Shown here in pieces: positions 1 through 9,331 of a DNA stretch of 64,000 nucleotides. The stretch's first letter is position 1; the number at the start of each line of letters is the position of its first letter. Both the position numbers and the translations under genes were made by a program. This stretch comes from Massilia violaceinigra (GTDB lineage: Bacteria; Pseudomonadota; Gammaproteobacteria; Burkholderiales; Burkholderiaceae_D): assembly GCF_002752675.1 (NCBI RefSeq), contig NZ_CP024608.1, positions 992,001 through 1,056,000 of the forward strand. The letters are read 5' to 3'. The notes under the pieces are model-generated. The model worked only from the letters and a program-made list of their open reading frames with translations. It had not been told where the DNA came from and ran no database searches.

Positions 1-1573
1 CGTAATTCTTCGGCTCCCACGCCTGGCCGCCGGTCTGGCCGGCGTCGAACGAGATCGGGGCGTCGTTGATGATGGTCGCCGGCGACAGGCCGCGCTCCAG
101 CGAGGCCGAATAGATGAACGGCTTGAACGAGGAACCGGGCTGGCGCCACGCTTGCGTGACGTGGTTGAACTTGTTGCGGTTGTAGTCGAAGCCGCCCACC
201 AGCGCGCGGATCGCGCCATCGGTGGCGTCGGCCGCCACGAAGGCCGACTGCACTTCCGGCATCTGCGTGACCGACCAGGCCGTCCCGCCATCCTGGCTGA
301 TGCGGATCACCGCGCCGCGCTTGACGCGCCGGTTGGCCGGGGCCTTGCTCGAGAGCCAGTTCTGGGCGAATGCCAGGCCGGTGCCGCTGATCTTGACTTC
401 CTCGCCCGAGGCCGTCACGGCGGTGATGCCGGTGGGCGACGCCTGCAACACCATGGCGGCGATGATGTCGTCGCTGTCGGGGTGCTCGGCCAGTGCGTTT
501 TCGATCGCTTCATCGGCTTCTTCCTTCGCCTGCGGGATCTCGATATACGATTCCGGACCGCGGTAAGGGTGGCGCCGCTCGTACTCCATCACGCCGCGGC
601 GCAGGGCCAGGTAGGCCGCATCCTGGTCGGCCTTGGTGATGGTGGTAAACACGTTCAGGCCGCGCGTATAGGTTTCTTCCTTGAACTGCTCGTACACCAG
701 CTGGCGCGCCATTTCGGCCACGTATTCGGCGTGCACGCCGAATTCGCTGCTGTCGGTCTTGATGCGCAGCGTTTCGGCCTTGGCGGTCTCGAACTGGGGC
801 GTGGTGATGTAGCCCAGCATGTGCATGCGCTGCAGGATGTATTGCTGGCGCGTGCGCGCGCGCTTGGGGTTGACCACCGGGTTGTAGGCCGACGGCGCCT
901 TCGGCAAGCCGGCCAGCATCGCGGCCTCGGCCACGGTGATGTCTTTCAGGTTCTTGCCGAAGTAGATCTGGGCCGCCGAAGCGAAGCCGTAGGCGCGCTG
1001 GCCCAGGTAGATCTGGTTCATGTAGACCTCGAGGATCTGGTCCTTGGTCAGGTTTTGCTCGATCTTCCAGGCCAGCAGCACTTCATACGCCTTGCGCTTG
1101 AGCGTCTGCTCGCTCGACAGGAAGAAATTGCGCGCCACCTGCTGGGTGATGGTCGAGGCGCCCTGCTTGGCGCCGCCGGTGGCGTTGTGCAAGGCCGCGC
1201 GCAGGATGCCGGTGTAGTCGACCCCGCCGTGCTGGTAAAAGCGGTCGTCTTCGATCGCCAGCACCGCCTTCTTCATGACCTCGGGAATATCCTTGATGTG
1301 CACCAGGTTGCGCCGTTCTTCGCCGAACTCGCCGATCAGCACATTATCGGCCGAAAAAATCCGCAAGGGCATCTTCGGGCGGTAGTCGGTCAGGGTGTCG
1401 AGCGGGGGCAGATTCGGGTAGGCCATGGCCAGCGCGAACACCACGACCAGCAAGCCGATCAGGGCCGTGCCGGTCAGGCTGCCGAGGACAATTAACAACA
1501 GTCGCTTGGGCGAGCGCGCGCGGGCAGGGCGCGACGGGGAAGAGGGGTTGGCGTCCGGCTTGGAAGAGCTCAT
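1..1573 (-). CDS. mrcA: Penicillin-binding protein 1A, bifunctional transglycosylase/transpeptidase (3' end outside window)
   Basis: Class A penicillin-binding protein that polymerises and cross-links peptidoglycan at the outer face of the inner membrane. The start at 1573 gives a short cytoplasmic Ser/Pro/Arg-rich tail, then one membrane anchor (about residues 24-46). The glycosyltransferase domain follows, with EDDRFYQHGGVD and GASTITQQVARN motifs. The transpeptidase domain begins with the SSFKP box; the nucleophile is Ser481, codon 131-133. The SxN and KTG boxes should lie beyond the left edge, so this is a 5' part of about 524 codons. The gene is divergent from pilM, the usual arrangement of ponA/mrcA and pilMNOPQ in proteobacteria. 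Family assignment is secure; the exact symbol (mrcA or ponA) is convention. Confidence 0.96.
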   Translation of the reverse strand, partial: MSSSKPDANPSSPSRPARARSPKRLLLIVLGSLTGTALIGLLVVVFALAMAYPNLPPLDTLTDYRPKMPLRIFSADNVLIGEFGEERRNLVHIKDIPEVMKKAVLAIEDDRFYQHGGVDYTGILRAALHNATGGAKQGASTITQQVARNFFLSSEQTLKRKAYEVLLAWKIEQNLTKDQILEVYMNQIYLGQRAYGFASAAQIYFGKNLKDITVAEAAMLAGLPKAPSAYNPVVNPKRARTRQQYILQRMHMLGYITTPQFETAKAETLRIKTDSSEFGVHAEYVAEMARQLVYEQFKEETYTRGLNVFTTITKADQDAAYLALRRGVMEYERRHPYRGPESYIEIPQAKEEADEAIENALAEHPDSDDIIAAMVLQASPTGITAVTASGEEVKISGTGLAFAQNWLSSKAPANRRVKRGAVIRISQDGGTAWSVTQMPEVQSAFVAADATDGAIRALVGGFDYNRNKFNHVTQAWRQPGSSFKPFIYSASLERGLSPATIINDAPISFDAGQTGGQAWEPKNY

Positions 1574-1924
1574 GCGGGTCGAATCTTTCGCTTTATGGGT
1601 GCCCCTCATTATAATGCACCGCCACTGCCTGCGGCACATCGCCAACTACTTGCCTTTAGGAACATTTGTGACCCCCGAACAACTGTGATGACCCATAGTT
1701 CACAGAGTGTCGCATTCCAGCCCACAGGCATAAAATTTCAAAACAGAAATACCTTTACATGGGATCACGCTTATTGCTACGATTTAATGTACTGCCTTAT
1801 GTATGGATGCTAAATGGCGGTTTTGTAACAAATTCCCCGCGTCGGGCACTTTCATTTTTGGTTCTGCAAGGCCCGTTTTGCAGCGTAAGCATTGATTATA
1901 GGTAGGTAAGGGAGTACGGTCTTG
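1574..1924. promoter_or_regulatory. Divergent intergenic region between mrcA and pilM
   Basis: About 350 bases without a credible gene, more AT-rich than its neighbours, so it probably holds both divergent promoters. On the minus strand a perfect TATAAT hexamer (1608-1613) lies about 35 bases before the mrcA start, but without a good -35 box. On the plus strand TTGCTA (1774-1779) and TTATGT (1797-1802) are spaced by 17 bases and could drive pilM, leaving a leader of about 115 bases. A GGAG at 1911-1914 is the likely pilM ribosome site. The promoter calls are pattern matches only. Confidence 0.4.
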
Positions 1925-2998
1925 ATGGTCAATTTAGGTTCCTTGTTCGGTCAATCCAGCCCGCCTCTGCTCGGCCTGGACATCAGCACGTCCGGCGTCC
2001 GGCTGGTTGAGCTGGTCGTGGTCGGCAAAAACGAGCTGCGTCTCGAACGCTATGCGTCCGAACCGTTCCCGCGTGGTGCGGTCGTCGACGGAAACATCGA
2101 AAATATCGAGCAGGTATCGGAGGCGGTGCGCCGCGTCTGGAAGAAAAGCGGTACCCGCGTCAAGCTGGTTGCGCTCGGCATGCCGCCGGCCTCGGTGATC
2201 ACGAAAAAGATCATCCTGCCGGCCGGCATGTCCGAAGACCAGCTCGAAGTGCAGGTGGAGTCCGAAGCGAGCCAGTACATTCCTTTCGCGCTCGACGAGG
2301 TCAGCCTCGACTTCGACGTGATCGGACCGGCCGCCAATTCGGTCGACGACATCGACGTCATGCTGGCCGCCTCGCGCAAGGAAAAGGTCGAGGATCGCGT
2401 GGCGATTGCCGAAGCGGCCGGCCTGACCGCGGTGGTGATGGATATCGAATCGTATGCGGCGCGCGCCGCGCTCGAACGCGTGACGTCGCAGATGAAGGGT
2501 TCCGAAGGCCAGATCGTGGCGCTGTTCCAGATCGGCGCCCAGGTCACCCATATTTCGGTCATGCTCAACGGCGAAACCATTTACGAGCGCGAGCAACCGT
2601 TCGGCGGCAACCAGCTGACCCAGGATATCGTGCGCTCGTACGGCCTGTCGTTCGACGAAGCCGACGCCAAGAAGAAAGCGGGCGACCTGCCCGACAACTT
2701 CCAGGCCGACCTGCTCGCCCCGTTCCTCGAAAATGCCGCCCTCGAAGTGACCCGCGCGATCCAGTTCTTCTACACCTCCACGCCCTACACCCGGATCGAT
2801 CAACTGTTCCTGGCCGGCGGCTGCGCGCTCATTCCCGGCTTGCTCGACATCGTGGCGAGCCGTACCAAAATTTCCAGCGCGGTGGTATCGCCTTTCAAAG
2901 GCATGTCGCTGGGCCCGTCCGTGCGCGAGCAGCAGCTGCGCACTGAGGCCCCCGCCTACCTTGTTGCCTGCGGGCTGGCCCTGCGGAGGTTTGGCTGA
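1925..2998 (+). CDS. pilM: Type IV pilus inner membrane platform protein PilM
   Basis: Cytoplasmic actin/FtsA-like ATPase-fold protein that binds the N-terminal tail of PilN and links the pilus motor to the PilNOP alignment complex. The N-terminal GLDISTSGVRLVEL is the phosphate-1 strand of the actin-like fold. A glycine-rich LFLAGGCALIPGL segment near residue 300 is the second nucleotide-binding loop. The length (357 aa) is normal. A TTG three bases upstream (1922) is an alternative start; ATG at 1925 is preferred, 10 bases after GGAG. First gene of pilMNOPQ; its stop overlaps the pilN start by one base (TGATG). Confidence 0.95.
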   Translation: MVNLGSLFGQSSPPLLGLDISTSGVRLVELVVVGKNELRLERYASEPFPRGAVVDGNIENIEQVSEAVRRVWKKSGTRVKLVALGMPPASVITKKIILPAGMSEDQLEVQVESEASQYIPFALDEVSLDFDVIGPAANSVDDIDVMLAASRKEKVEDRVAIAEAAGLTAVVMDIESYAARAALERVTSQMKGSEGQIVALFQIGAQVTHISVMLNGETIYEREQPFGGNQLTQDIVRSYGLSFDEADAKKKAGDLPDNFQADLLAPFLENAALEVTRAIQFFYTSTPYTRIDQLFLAGGCALIPGLLDIVASRTKISSAVVSPFKGMSLGPSVREQQLRTEAPAYLVACGLALRRFG

Positions 2999-3651
2999 TG
3001 ATCAGAATTAACCTGCTTCCCCACCGGGAAGAAAAGCGCAAGCAAAAGAAGAGTGCCTTTGTCGCCCTGATGGCCTTGTCGGCCGTGCTCGGCGTGCTGG
3101 TCGTGTTGGCGGTCGGCGGTTACAACGAGCGCCGCATCTCGATTCAGGAGGAACGCAATGGCGTGCTGAAAGCGGCCATCGTTGAACTCGACAAGAAAAT
3201 CGTCGAAATCGCCGCCCTGAAACAGGAAATCGAAGCGCTCAAGGCACGCCAGCAGGCCGTCGAAGACTTGCAGGGCGACCGCAACCAGCCGGTCTATCTG
3301 CTCGACGAACTGGTCAGGCAGACCCCGCAGGGCGTCTACCTCAAATCGTTCAAGCAGGATGGCCAGCGCGTCACCGTGGGCGGTTTCGCCCAGTCGCAGG
3401 AACGGGTTGCCGAATTGCTGCGCAATATCGCCGGCAATTCGCCATGGCTCGAGCGTCCCGACCTGACCGAGGTACGCGCGGTGCAACTGGCGCAGAGTAA
3501 AACCGGCAAGAAAGTCGTCGAGTTTTCGCTGAACCTGTACATCAAGCGTCAGCGCGAGAAGGATGAAGCGCTCAAGCCGGGCCAGAAACCGGCCGCCGGC
3601 GCCACTGCTGCCGCCCCCGGCTCACCGGTTCCCGCGACAGCGGCCCCCTAG
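2998..3651 (+). CDS. pilN: Type IV pilus assembly protein PilN
   Basis: Bitopic inner membrane protein of the pilus alignment complex. It begins MIRINLLPHREEKRK, the conserved INLLP motif that docks into PilM. One transmembrane helix (about 22-42) and a periplasmic coiled coil (about 50-90, rich in Glu/Lys/Ala) follow, then the ferredoxin-like fold that pairs with PilO. The C-terminus is a long Pro/Ala-rich tail (about 185-217), probably disordered. Translation is coupled to pilM through a stop/start overlap. Confidence 0.95.
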   Translation: MIRINLLPHREEKRKQKKSAFVALMALSAVLGVLVVLAVGGYNERRISIQEERNGVLKAAIVELDKKIVEIAALKQEIEALKARQQAVEDLQGDRNQPVYLLDELVRQTPQGVYLKSFKQDGQRVTVGGFAQSQERVAELLRNIAGNSPWLERPDLTEVRAVQLAQSKTGKKVVEFSLNLYIKRQREKDEALKPGQKPAAGATAAAPGSPVPATAAP

Positions 3652-3669
3652 CCAGAACGGATTGAGAGA

Positions 3670-4347
3670 ATGAATATAGACCTGAAATCGCTGGGTGGCT
3701 CGCTCAGCTCCCAGTTCCAGAACCTGGGGGACCGCCCGCCCGGACAATGGCCGATCGCTCCGCGCATCCTGTGCGGCATCGGCGTCATTGCGGCGGTCGT
3801 CACGGCCGGCCACTTTTTCTACTGGAGCACCCAGTTCGAAGAGTACGACCAACTGGCCGCCACCGAGCTGACCCTGCAGGGCGAGTACAAGACCAAGGTC
3901 GCCCAGGCGATCAACCTCGAAGCCCTGATCGCCCAGAAGGCGCAGGTGGACCAGTATGTCGAGCGCCTGCAGAAGCAATTGCCAAGCAAGGCTGAAATGG
4001 CGGCCCTGCTGTCGGACATCAACCAGGCCGGCGTCGGCCGCGGCCTGTCGTTCGACCTGTTCAAGCCGGGCCAGGTGGTGGTGCGCGATTACTACGCCGA
4101 ACTGCCGATCGATATCCGGGTGTCCGGCACTTACCATGACATTGGCGCCTTCGCCAGCGACATGGCCAACCTGCCGCGCATCGTGACGCTCAACAATATG
4201 GCGCTGACGACCAACAAGGATGGCGGTCTGGTGCTCGAAGCGGTCGCCAAGACGTTCCGCTACCTCGACCCCGAAGAAGCGAACGCGCAACGCAAGATCA
4301 AGGCCGACCGCGACAAGAAGGCCAAAGATGGCAAAGGGGCCACGTAA
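3670..4347 (+). CDS. pilO: Type IV pilus assembly protein PilO
   Basis: Inner membrane partner of PilN. It has a short cytoplasmic N-terminus, one transmembrane helix (about 32-52), a periplasmic coiled coil with KLPSKAEM-like spacing (about 60-110), and a C-terminal ferredoxin-like domain with the family pattern DLFKPG...YYAELPIDIRVSGTYHDIG. Length 225 aa is typical. Separated from pilN by 18 bases and followed directly by pilP, whose ATG touches the pilO stop. Confidence 0.95.
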   Translation: MNIDLKSLGGSLSSQFQNLGDRPPGQWPIAPRILCGIGVIAAVVTAGHFFYWSTQFEEYDQLAATELTLQGEYKTKVAQAINLEALIAQKAQVDQYVERLQKQLPSKAEMAALLSDINQAGVGRGLSFDLFKPGQVVVRDYYAELPIDIRVSGTYHDIGAFASDMANLPRIVTLNNMALTTNKDGGLVLEAVAKTFRYLDPEEANAQRKIKADRDKKAKDGKGAT

Positions 4348-4890
4348 ATGAACACCACACGTAACAGCCTCGCGCTGCTGATCTGCGCGGGCCTGCTGGC
4401 AGGCTGCGGCGACAGCGACGTCCAGGAAGTCAATGCATGGATGGACCAGACCAGGAAGGAAACCAAGGTCGACGTCCCACCGCTGACCGAACCGAAAACC
4501 TTCGTCCCGTTTGCCTACAGTACCGCCGGAGAAATCGACCCGTACGACCCGAACAAGCTGCTGGCCGAGCTGGCGCGGGCCGCCAACGGCGCCAATAATC
4601 CGCTCAAGCCGGACCCGGACCGGCGCAAAGAGCCGCTCGAAGCCTTCCCGCTCGACACCATGTCGATGGTGGGCAGCATGAAATCGAAAGGCGTCACCTA
4701 TGCGCTGGTACAGATCGACAAGACCATGTACCACGTCAAGCCAGGCGACCGGGTGGGCCAGAACTTCGGCATCATCACCGGCGTGAACGATGAAGCAATC
4801 AGTATCAAGGAAACCGTCCAGGACGCCGGTGGCGAATGGATCGAACGTCCCACCAAGCTAGAGTTGCAGGAAAGTAAGGAGAAGAAATGA
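4348..4890 (+). CDS. pilP: Type IV pilus lipoprotein PilP
   Basis: Inner membrane lipoprotein that joins the PilNO heterodimer to the PilQ secretin. Signal peptide with lipobox LLAGC; the lipidated residue is Cys20. A flexible linker follows, then the beta-sandwich HR domain near residues 100-170 with the family pattern YALVQIDKTMYHVKPGDRVG. 180 aa. Its stop overlaps the pilQ start by 4 bases, so the two are probably translationally coupled. Confidence 0.95.
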   Translation: MNTTRNSLALLICAGLLAGCGDSDVQEVNAWMDQTRKETKVDVPPLTEPKTFVPFAYSTAGEIDPYDPNKLLAELARAANGANNPLKPDPDRRKEPLEAFPLDTMSMVGSMKSKGVTYALVQIDKTMYHVKPGDRVGQNFGIITGVNDEAISIKETVQDAGGEWIERPTKLELQESKEKK

Positions 4891-7094
4891 TCGCACTGAG
4901 AATGAATGGCACCGCCCTCATGGGCGCGGTGATCCGCATGGGCGCATTACTGGCTCTGGCCCTTGGCGCCAACAACGCCATGGCGCAAGACAACGCGATC
5001 GAATCGATCACGGCCAACCAGCAGGGCTCGAATGTGGTGGTGAACGTGGCGATGAAAACCGCCCCGACCAAATTGCCGATCGGCTTTTCGATCACCAATC
5101 CGACCCGCATCGCCCTCGATTTCGGCGCCACGGTCAATGCCACCGGCAAGACGGCCCAGGACGTGAACCTGGCCGACGTGCGCGGCATTAACGTGGTCCA
5201 GGCCGGCACCCGCACGCGCCTGGTGCTAAACCTGAAGCGTCCGCTCAACTATGCCACCGCCATCGACGGCAAGTCGATCATCGTCACCATCGACGGTTCC
5301 GGCGGCGTGGCGCAAGCCGTCGACAGCGTCGGCAAGCCGGTGCTCAACGGTGCTTCCTCTTCCTCGGCGCCGCTGGCGTCGGAACAGGCCGGCAAGCGCC
5401 AGGTCCTGCGCGACCTCGACTTCCGCCGCGGCGCCAACGGCGAAGGCCGGGTCGTGGTCGACCTGCCGAACAGCCAGGTGGCCGTCGACGTGCGCCAGGT
5501 TGGCAACACGGTGGTGGTCGATTTCATGAAAACCGGCTTGCCGGAAACCCTGCGCCGCCGTCTCGACGTGACCGACTTCGGCACCCCGGTGTCGCAGATC
5601 ACCACCGTGCCGCAGGGCGACAATGTGCGCATGACCGTGGAAGCGCGCGGCCTGTGGGAACAGACCGTGTACCAGAGCGACACCCAGCTGGTCATCGACG
5701 TCAAGCCGATCAAGGAAGATCCGAACAAGCTGACCCAGGGTACCCAGGGCTACCGCGGCGAGAAAATCTCGTTCAACTTCCAGAACGTGGAAGTGCGCGC
5801 CGCGCTGCAGGCGATCGCCGACATCTCGGGCCTGAACATCATCACCAGCGATTCGGTCAGCGGCAACCTGACCCTGCGCCTGAAGGAAGTGCCATGGGAC
5901 CACGCGCTTGACGTCGTGCTGCAGGCCAAGGGCCTGGACATGCGCAAGAACGGTTCGGTGCTGTGGATTGCGCCGAAGGATGAACTGCTGACCAAGGAAA
6001 AGCTGGAACTCGAACAGCGCGCCCAGATCGCCGACCTCGAGCCGCTCAAATCGGAAATCTTCCAGCTCAACTACCAGAAGGCAGAATCGTTCCGCATGGT
6101 GTTCGGCCTCAATGCCGACGGTACGCCAATGCCCGACTCCGATTCGAATCGCACCCGTATCCTGTCCAAGCGCGGCAGTGCCGTGATCGAGCCGCGCACC
6201 AACCAGCTGTTCATTACCGACATCTCCTCGAAAATCGAAGACTTGCGCAAGCTGATCCAGAAGACCGACGTCGCTTCCAGGCAAGTGCTGATCGAAGCGC
6301 GCCTGGTCGAAGCCAGCGACGGCTTCAGCCGCAACCTGGGCGCCAAGATTGGCTTTACCGACCTGCGTACCCGGCGCGGAGGCGATTCCGGCTATGCGTA
6401 CCGCGGCAACGAGCGCATCGCCATCGGCGGCAACATGCTCGGCGTCGGCCAGACCACCGGCCAGGCCGTGAACACGGACGATAGCTTTAACAATACCACC
6501 CTGCTGAACCTGCCGGCCGCCAATATCGGCGGCAACCCCGCTGCCACGCTGGCCGCCAGCCTGTTCTCGGCTGCCGCCAACCGCTTCCTGAACCTGGAAC
6601 TGTCGGCACTGGAAGCGGACGGCAAGGGCAAGATCATTTCCAGCCCGCGCGTGGTTACGGAAGACAAAAACGTCGCCGTGATCGAGCAGGGTGTCGAACT
6701 GCCGTACGAAAAGTCGACCAGCAGCGGCGCTACCTCGATCGAGTGGAAAAAAGCCAACCTTCGCCTCGAAGTGACGCCGCAGATTACGCCGGACGGCAAC
6801 GTCGTGCTGGAAGTGAACGTCAACAAGGATTCCAAGGGCGAAGAAACCCGAGCCGGCTTTGCAATCAACACCCAGCACGTGCAAACCAAGGTGATGGTCG
6901 AAAATGGCGGCACGGTCGTGCTGGGCGGTATTTACCAGCAAACCGAAAGCAGCCAGGTCCAGAAGGTACCGCTGCTGGGCGACCTGCCGGTCGTGGGCCA
7001 TCTGTTCAAGAAAACCTCGCGTACCAACAACAAGACCGAACTGCTGGTCTTCATCACCCCCAAAATCGTCGCAGACCGTCTGTCGACGCGCTAA
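4887..7094 (+). CDS. pilQ: Type IV pilus secretin PilQ
   Basis: Outer membrane channel through which the type IV pilus passes. Signal peptide ends near ANNAMA (about residue 32). AMIN domains that bind peptidoglycan occupy the N-terminal 250 residues. A secretin/TonB short domain (about 295-350, ISFNFQNVEVRAALQAIAD) and an N1 domain follow. The C-terminal secretin barrel (about 470-735) carries the signature GGTVVLGGIYQQ and ends VPLLGDLPVVGHLFK...ELLVFITPKIV. Length 735 aa is normal. Last pil gene of the operon; a 29-base gap leads to the Ig-like lipoprotein gene. Confidence 0.97.
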   Translation: MIALRMNGTALMGAVIRMGALLALALGANNAMAQDNAIESITANQQGSNVVVNVAMKTAPTKLPIGFSITNPTRIALDFGATVNATGKTAQDVNLADVRGINVVQAGTRTRLVLNLKRPLNYATAIDGKSIIVTIDGSGGVAQAVDSVGKPVLNGASSSSAPLASEQAGKRQVLRDLDFRRGANGEGRVVVDLPNSQVAVDVRQVGNTVVVDFMKTGLPETLRRRLDVTDFGTPVSQITTVPQGDNVRMTVEARGLWEQTVYQSDTQLVIDVKPIKEDPNKLTQGTQGYRGEKISFNFQNVEVRAALQAIADISGLNIITSDSVSGNLTLRLKEVPWDHALDVVLQAKGLDMRKNGSVLWIAPKDELLTKEKLELEQRAQIADLEPLKSEIFQLNYQKAESFRMVFGLNADGTPMPDSDSNRTRILSKRGSAVIEPRTNQLFITDISSKIEDLRKLIQKTDVASRQVLIEARLVEASDGFSRNLGAKIGFTDLRTRRGGDSGYAYRGNERIAIGGNMLGVGQTTGQAVNTDDSFNNTTLLNLPAANIGGNPAATLAASLFSAAANRFLNLELSALEADGKGKIISSPRVVTEDKNVAVIEQGVELPYEKSTSSGATSIEWKKANLRLEVTPQITPDGNVVLEVNVNKDSKGEETRAGFAINTQHVQTKVMVENGGTVVLGGIYQQTESSQVQKVPLLGDLPVVGHLFKKTSRTNNKTELLVFITPKIVADRLSTR

Positions 7095-7123
7095 CACCCG
7101 AATACATTTAATCAGGACTTAAC

Positions 7124-9331
7124 ATGCTGCCGACTTATTTACAACGCGCTTTCGCGAACCCCGCTCGCCTGCTGACCTGCGTCTCCATGGCCACGGCCCT
7201 GGCCGCATGCGGCGGCGGCGGGGGTTCCCCGGGCGGGCAAACCTCGACCACCAACCCGACCAACCCTGGCACCAACCCGGGCACCAATCCGGGCACAGTG
7301 ACGCCGCCGGTGCCGGCCGAACCGAAAATAACGCTGCAACTGGTGGACGCCGCCGGCGCCCCGATCACCACCCTGTCCGGTGGCCAGACCGGACAGGTCC
7401 GGGCCACCGTGGTCGGCGCTAACGGTAGCCCCGCCGCCAACGAGGTCGTCAAATTCAAGACCGACGACAAGCTGCTCCAGTTCACCCCTGAATCGGCGAC
7501 CGCGCTGACCAATGCGTCCGGCGTGGCGATCATCACCGTCAAGCCGGCCAGCGTCACCGCAGCCGGTGCGGTCAATATCGGCGCCACCGTGGTCACTGCC
7601 GGTAAGACTGCGGAAGCGGGCGTCAATCTGGAAGTGGGTGCGGCGCCGCTGACTCTGGGCGAAGTCAAATTTGTCCCGGAACAGACCGACATCCTGCCTG
7701 CCTTCGGCACGGCCGTGCTGTCTATTCCGGTTACCACTGGCGGCGTTGCTGCCACCAGCGTCTCGGGCCTGACCATTAATTCGCTGTGCACTAACGATGG
7801 CACGGCATCGCTGGTGATGGGAACGCTGTCGGAAGGAAAGCAGTCTGTCACCTATACCAACAAGGGCTGCCTGCGCGTCACCGATACCATCACCGTCTCG
7901 CTCGGCGGCAGCAACCAGACCGTTAAAATCAACGTGGGCAAGGCCAACATCGGCACCATCCAGTTCGTCGGTTCGGATCTGAACGGCAGCTCGATCGTGC
8001 TGCGCGGCTCTGGCGGCCTGGGCCGTAAGGAGTCGGCCGTCCTGACCTTCCGCGTGCTCGACCAGAACAGCATCGGCCTGCCGGGCGTGGACGTAACCTT
8101 CAAGACCACCACCAGCACCGGCGGCCTGATCGTGCAGCCCGCCAAGGCAACCTCGGATGCCCAGGGTAACGTCACCACCACCGTAGCCTCGGGCACCATT
8201 CCGACCCCGGTGCGCGTCGTTGCGCAGGCGTCGCGTAACGGCACCACCATCAATGGCCTGTCGGACAGCCTGATCATTTCGACTGGCTTACCGATCCAGC
8301 GCTCGATGTCACTCAGCTCCGACAGCTACAATATTGACGGTCTGTATTATGACAATGCGATCGCCAAAGTGACGGTCATGTTGGCCGACCAGTACGGCAA
8401 TCCGATTTCGGACGACACTGCTGTCAATCTGGTCACCGAGGGCGGCGCGATTGCATCGTCGGACACAGGCGGTTGCCGAACCAAGGGCGGCGCTTGCACG
8501 GTCGACTTCAAGAGTCAGGAATTCCGTCCTAAAAATGGTCGTGTCACAATCTTCGCTTACGTTCAGGGCGTGGAGAACTTCATCGATGCGAATGGCGACG
8601 GCCAGTACAGCTGCAGCAATTTCGTTCAGGTGCAACCGGTTGACCCAGGTACGCCATACCGTCCGCTGGTCGATTACTGCACACCGGGTTCGGGTGAGTC
8701 ATATACCGACCAGGGAGATCCTTTCCTTGACACGGGCAGTGCACCAACCGTCCCTGGCACGCCGAACGTGACCAACACCTTCGACGGTCAATACGATGTG
8801 GCGCGCGGCGATTTGCCGTTCCCTTACAACCATCCGGTCTACACCCCGGCAGGCAATGGCCAGTGGGGTATCAACTACATCTGGCGCCAGGCAGAAATCG
8901 TCTTCAGCGGCGACACGCCAACCTTGAAGCGTCAGATCCCCGATGCGAGCACCGGCAAGCTGCGCGACTGGACAGATGCTGACGGGAAAGAGTTTGAGGT
9001 GGTCGGCTTGTCGAACACTGATTTGTCGGCGGACTCGAAAGAAGTTCCGTGCAGTAATCAGCTGCTCTTTTTCCGCCTCTCCGATGAAAACAACAATCCG
9101 CTGCCAAGCGATACCAAGGTGGAAACGGCCAACGTCGACCGTATTACGCCGGGTCAGGTTTCGCCGGACAAGGTGAGCGCGACCAACGCGATTGGCGGCA
9201 CGTTCCACAGTGTGAACATCAAGGCCGACACGACATGCGTCCGAGGTGAGTTCTCGATCCGTACCATCACGCCACGCGGCAAGGGCGTCTCCTCGCCGAT
9301 GTTCAAATCGGTTCCTGCTCTCAAGAAATAA
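7124..9331 (+). CDS. Large Ig-like (invasin/Big_1-type) outer-membrane-type lipoprotein
   Basis: 735 aa. The signal peptide ends in lipobox LAAC with Cys29, followed by a Gly run and a low-complexity NPGTNPGT linker (about 30-65). From about residue 70 to 400 there are repeated beta-rich segments with the Big_1/invasin pattern, for example GVPVDVTFKT-like GLPGVDVTFKT and AQGNVTTTV, and VVKFKTDDKLL with NASGVAIITV. The C-terminal half is less repetitive and carries several Cys residues. It lies 29 bases after pilQ and its stop codon touches the TTG start of aroKB, so it appears to be inside the pil-aro transcription unit. Lipoprotein sorting and Ig folds are read from sequence; a role in adhesion or pilus function is inference from position. 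Confidence 0.8.
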   Translation: MLPTYLQRAFANPARLLTCVSMATALAACGGGGGSPGGQTSTTNPTNPGTNPGTNPGTVTPPVPAEPKITLQLVDAAGAPITTLSGGQTGQVRATVVGANGSPAANEVVKFKTDDKLLQFTPESATALTNASGVAIITVKPASVTAAGAVNIGATVVTAGKTAEAGVNLEVGAAPLTLGEVKFVPEQTDILPAFGTAVLSIPVTTGGVAATSVSGLTINSLCTNDGTASLVMGTLSEGKQSVTYTNKGCLRVTDTITVSLGGSNQTVKINVGKANIGTIQFVGSDLNGSSIVLRGSGGLGRKESAVLTFRVLDQNSIGLPGVDVTFKTTTSTGGLIVQPAKATSDAQGNVTTTVASGTIPTPVRVVAQASRNGTTINGLSDSLIISTGLPIQRSMSLSSDSYNIDGLYYDNAIAKVTVMLADQYGNPISDDTAVNLVTEGGAIASSDTGGCRTKGGACTVDFKSQEFRPKNGRVTIFAYVQGVENFIDANGDGQYSCSNFVQVQPVDPGTPYRPLVDYCTPGSGESYTDQGDPFLDTGSAPTVPGTPNVTNTFDGQYDVARGDLPFPYNHPVYTPAGNGQWGINYIWRQAEIVFSGDTPTLKRQIPDASTGKLRDWTDADGKEFEVVGLSNTDLSADSKEVPCSNQLLFFRLSDENNNPLPSDTKVETANVDRITPGQVSPDKVSATNAIGGTFHSVNIKADTTCVRGEFSIRTITPRGKGVSSPMFKSVPALKK

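Noticed and set aside
152..1495. 447-codon open frame on the plus strand
   Set aside because: Opposite to mrcA; composition is that of an antisense shadow.
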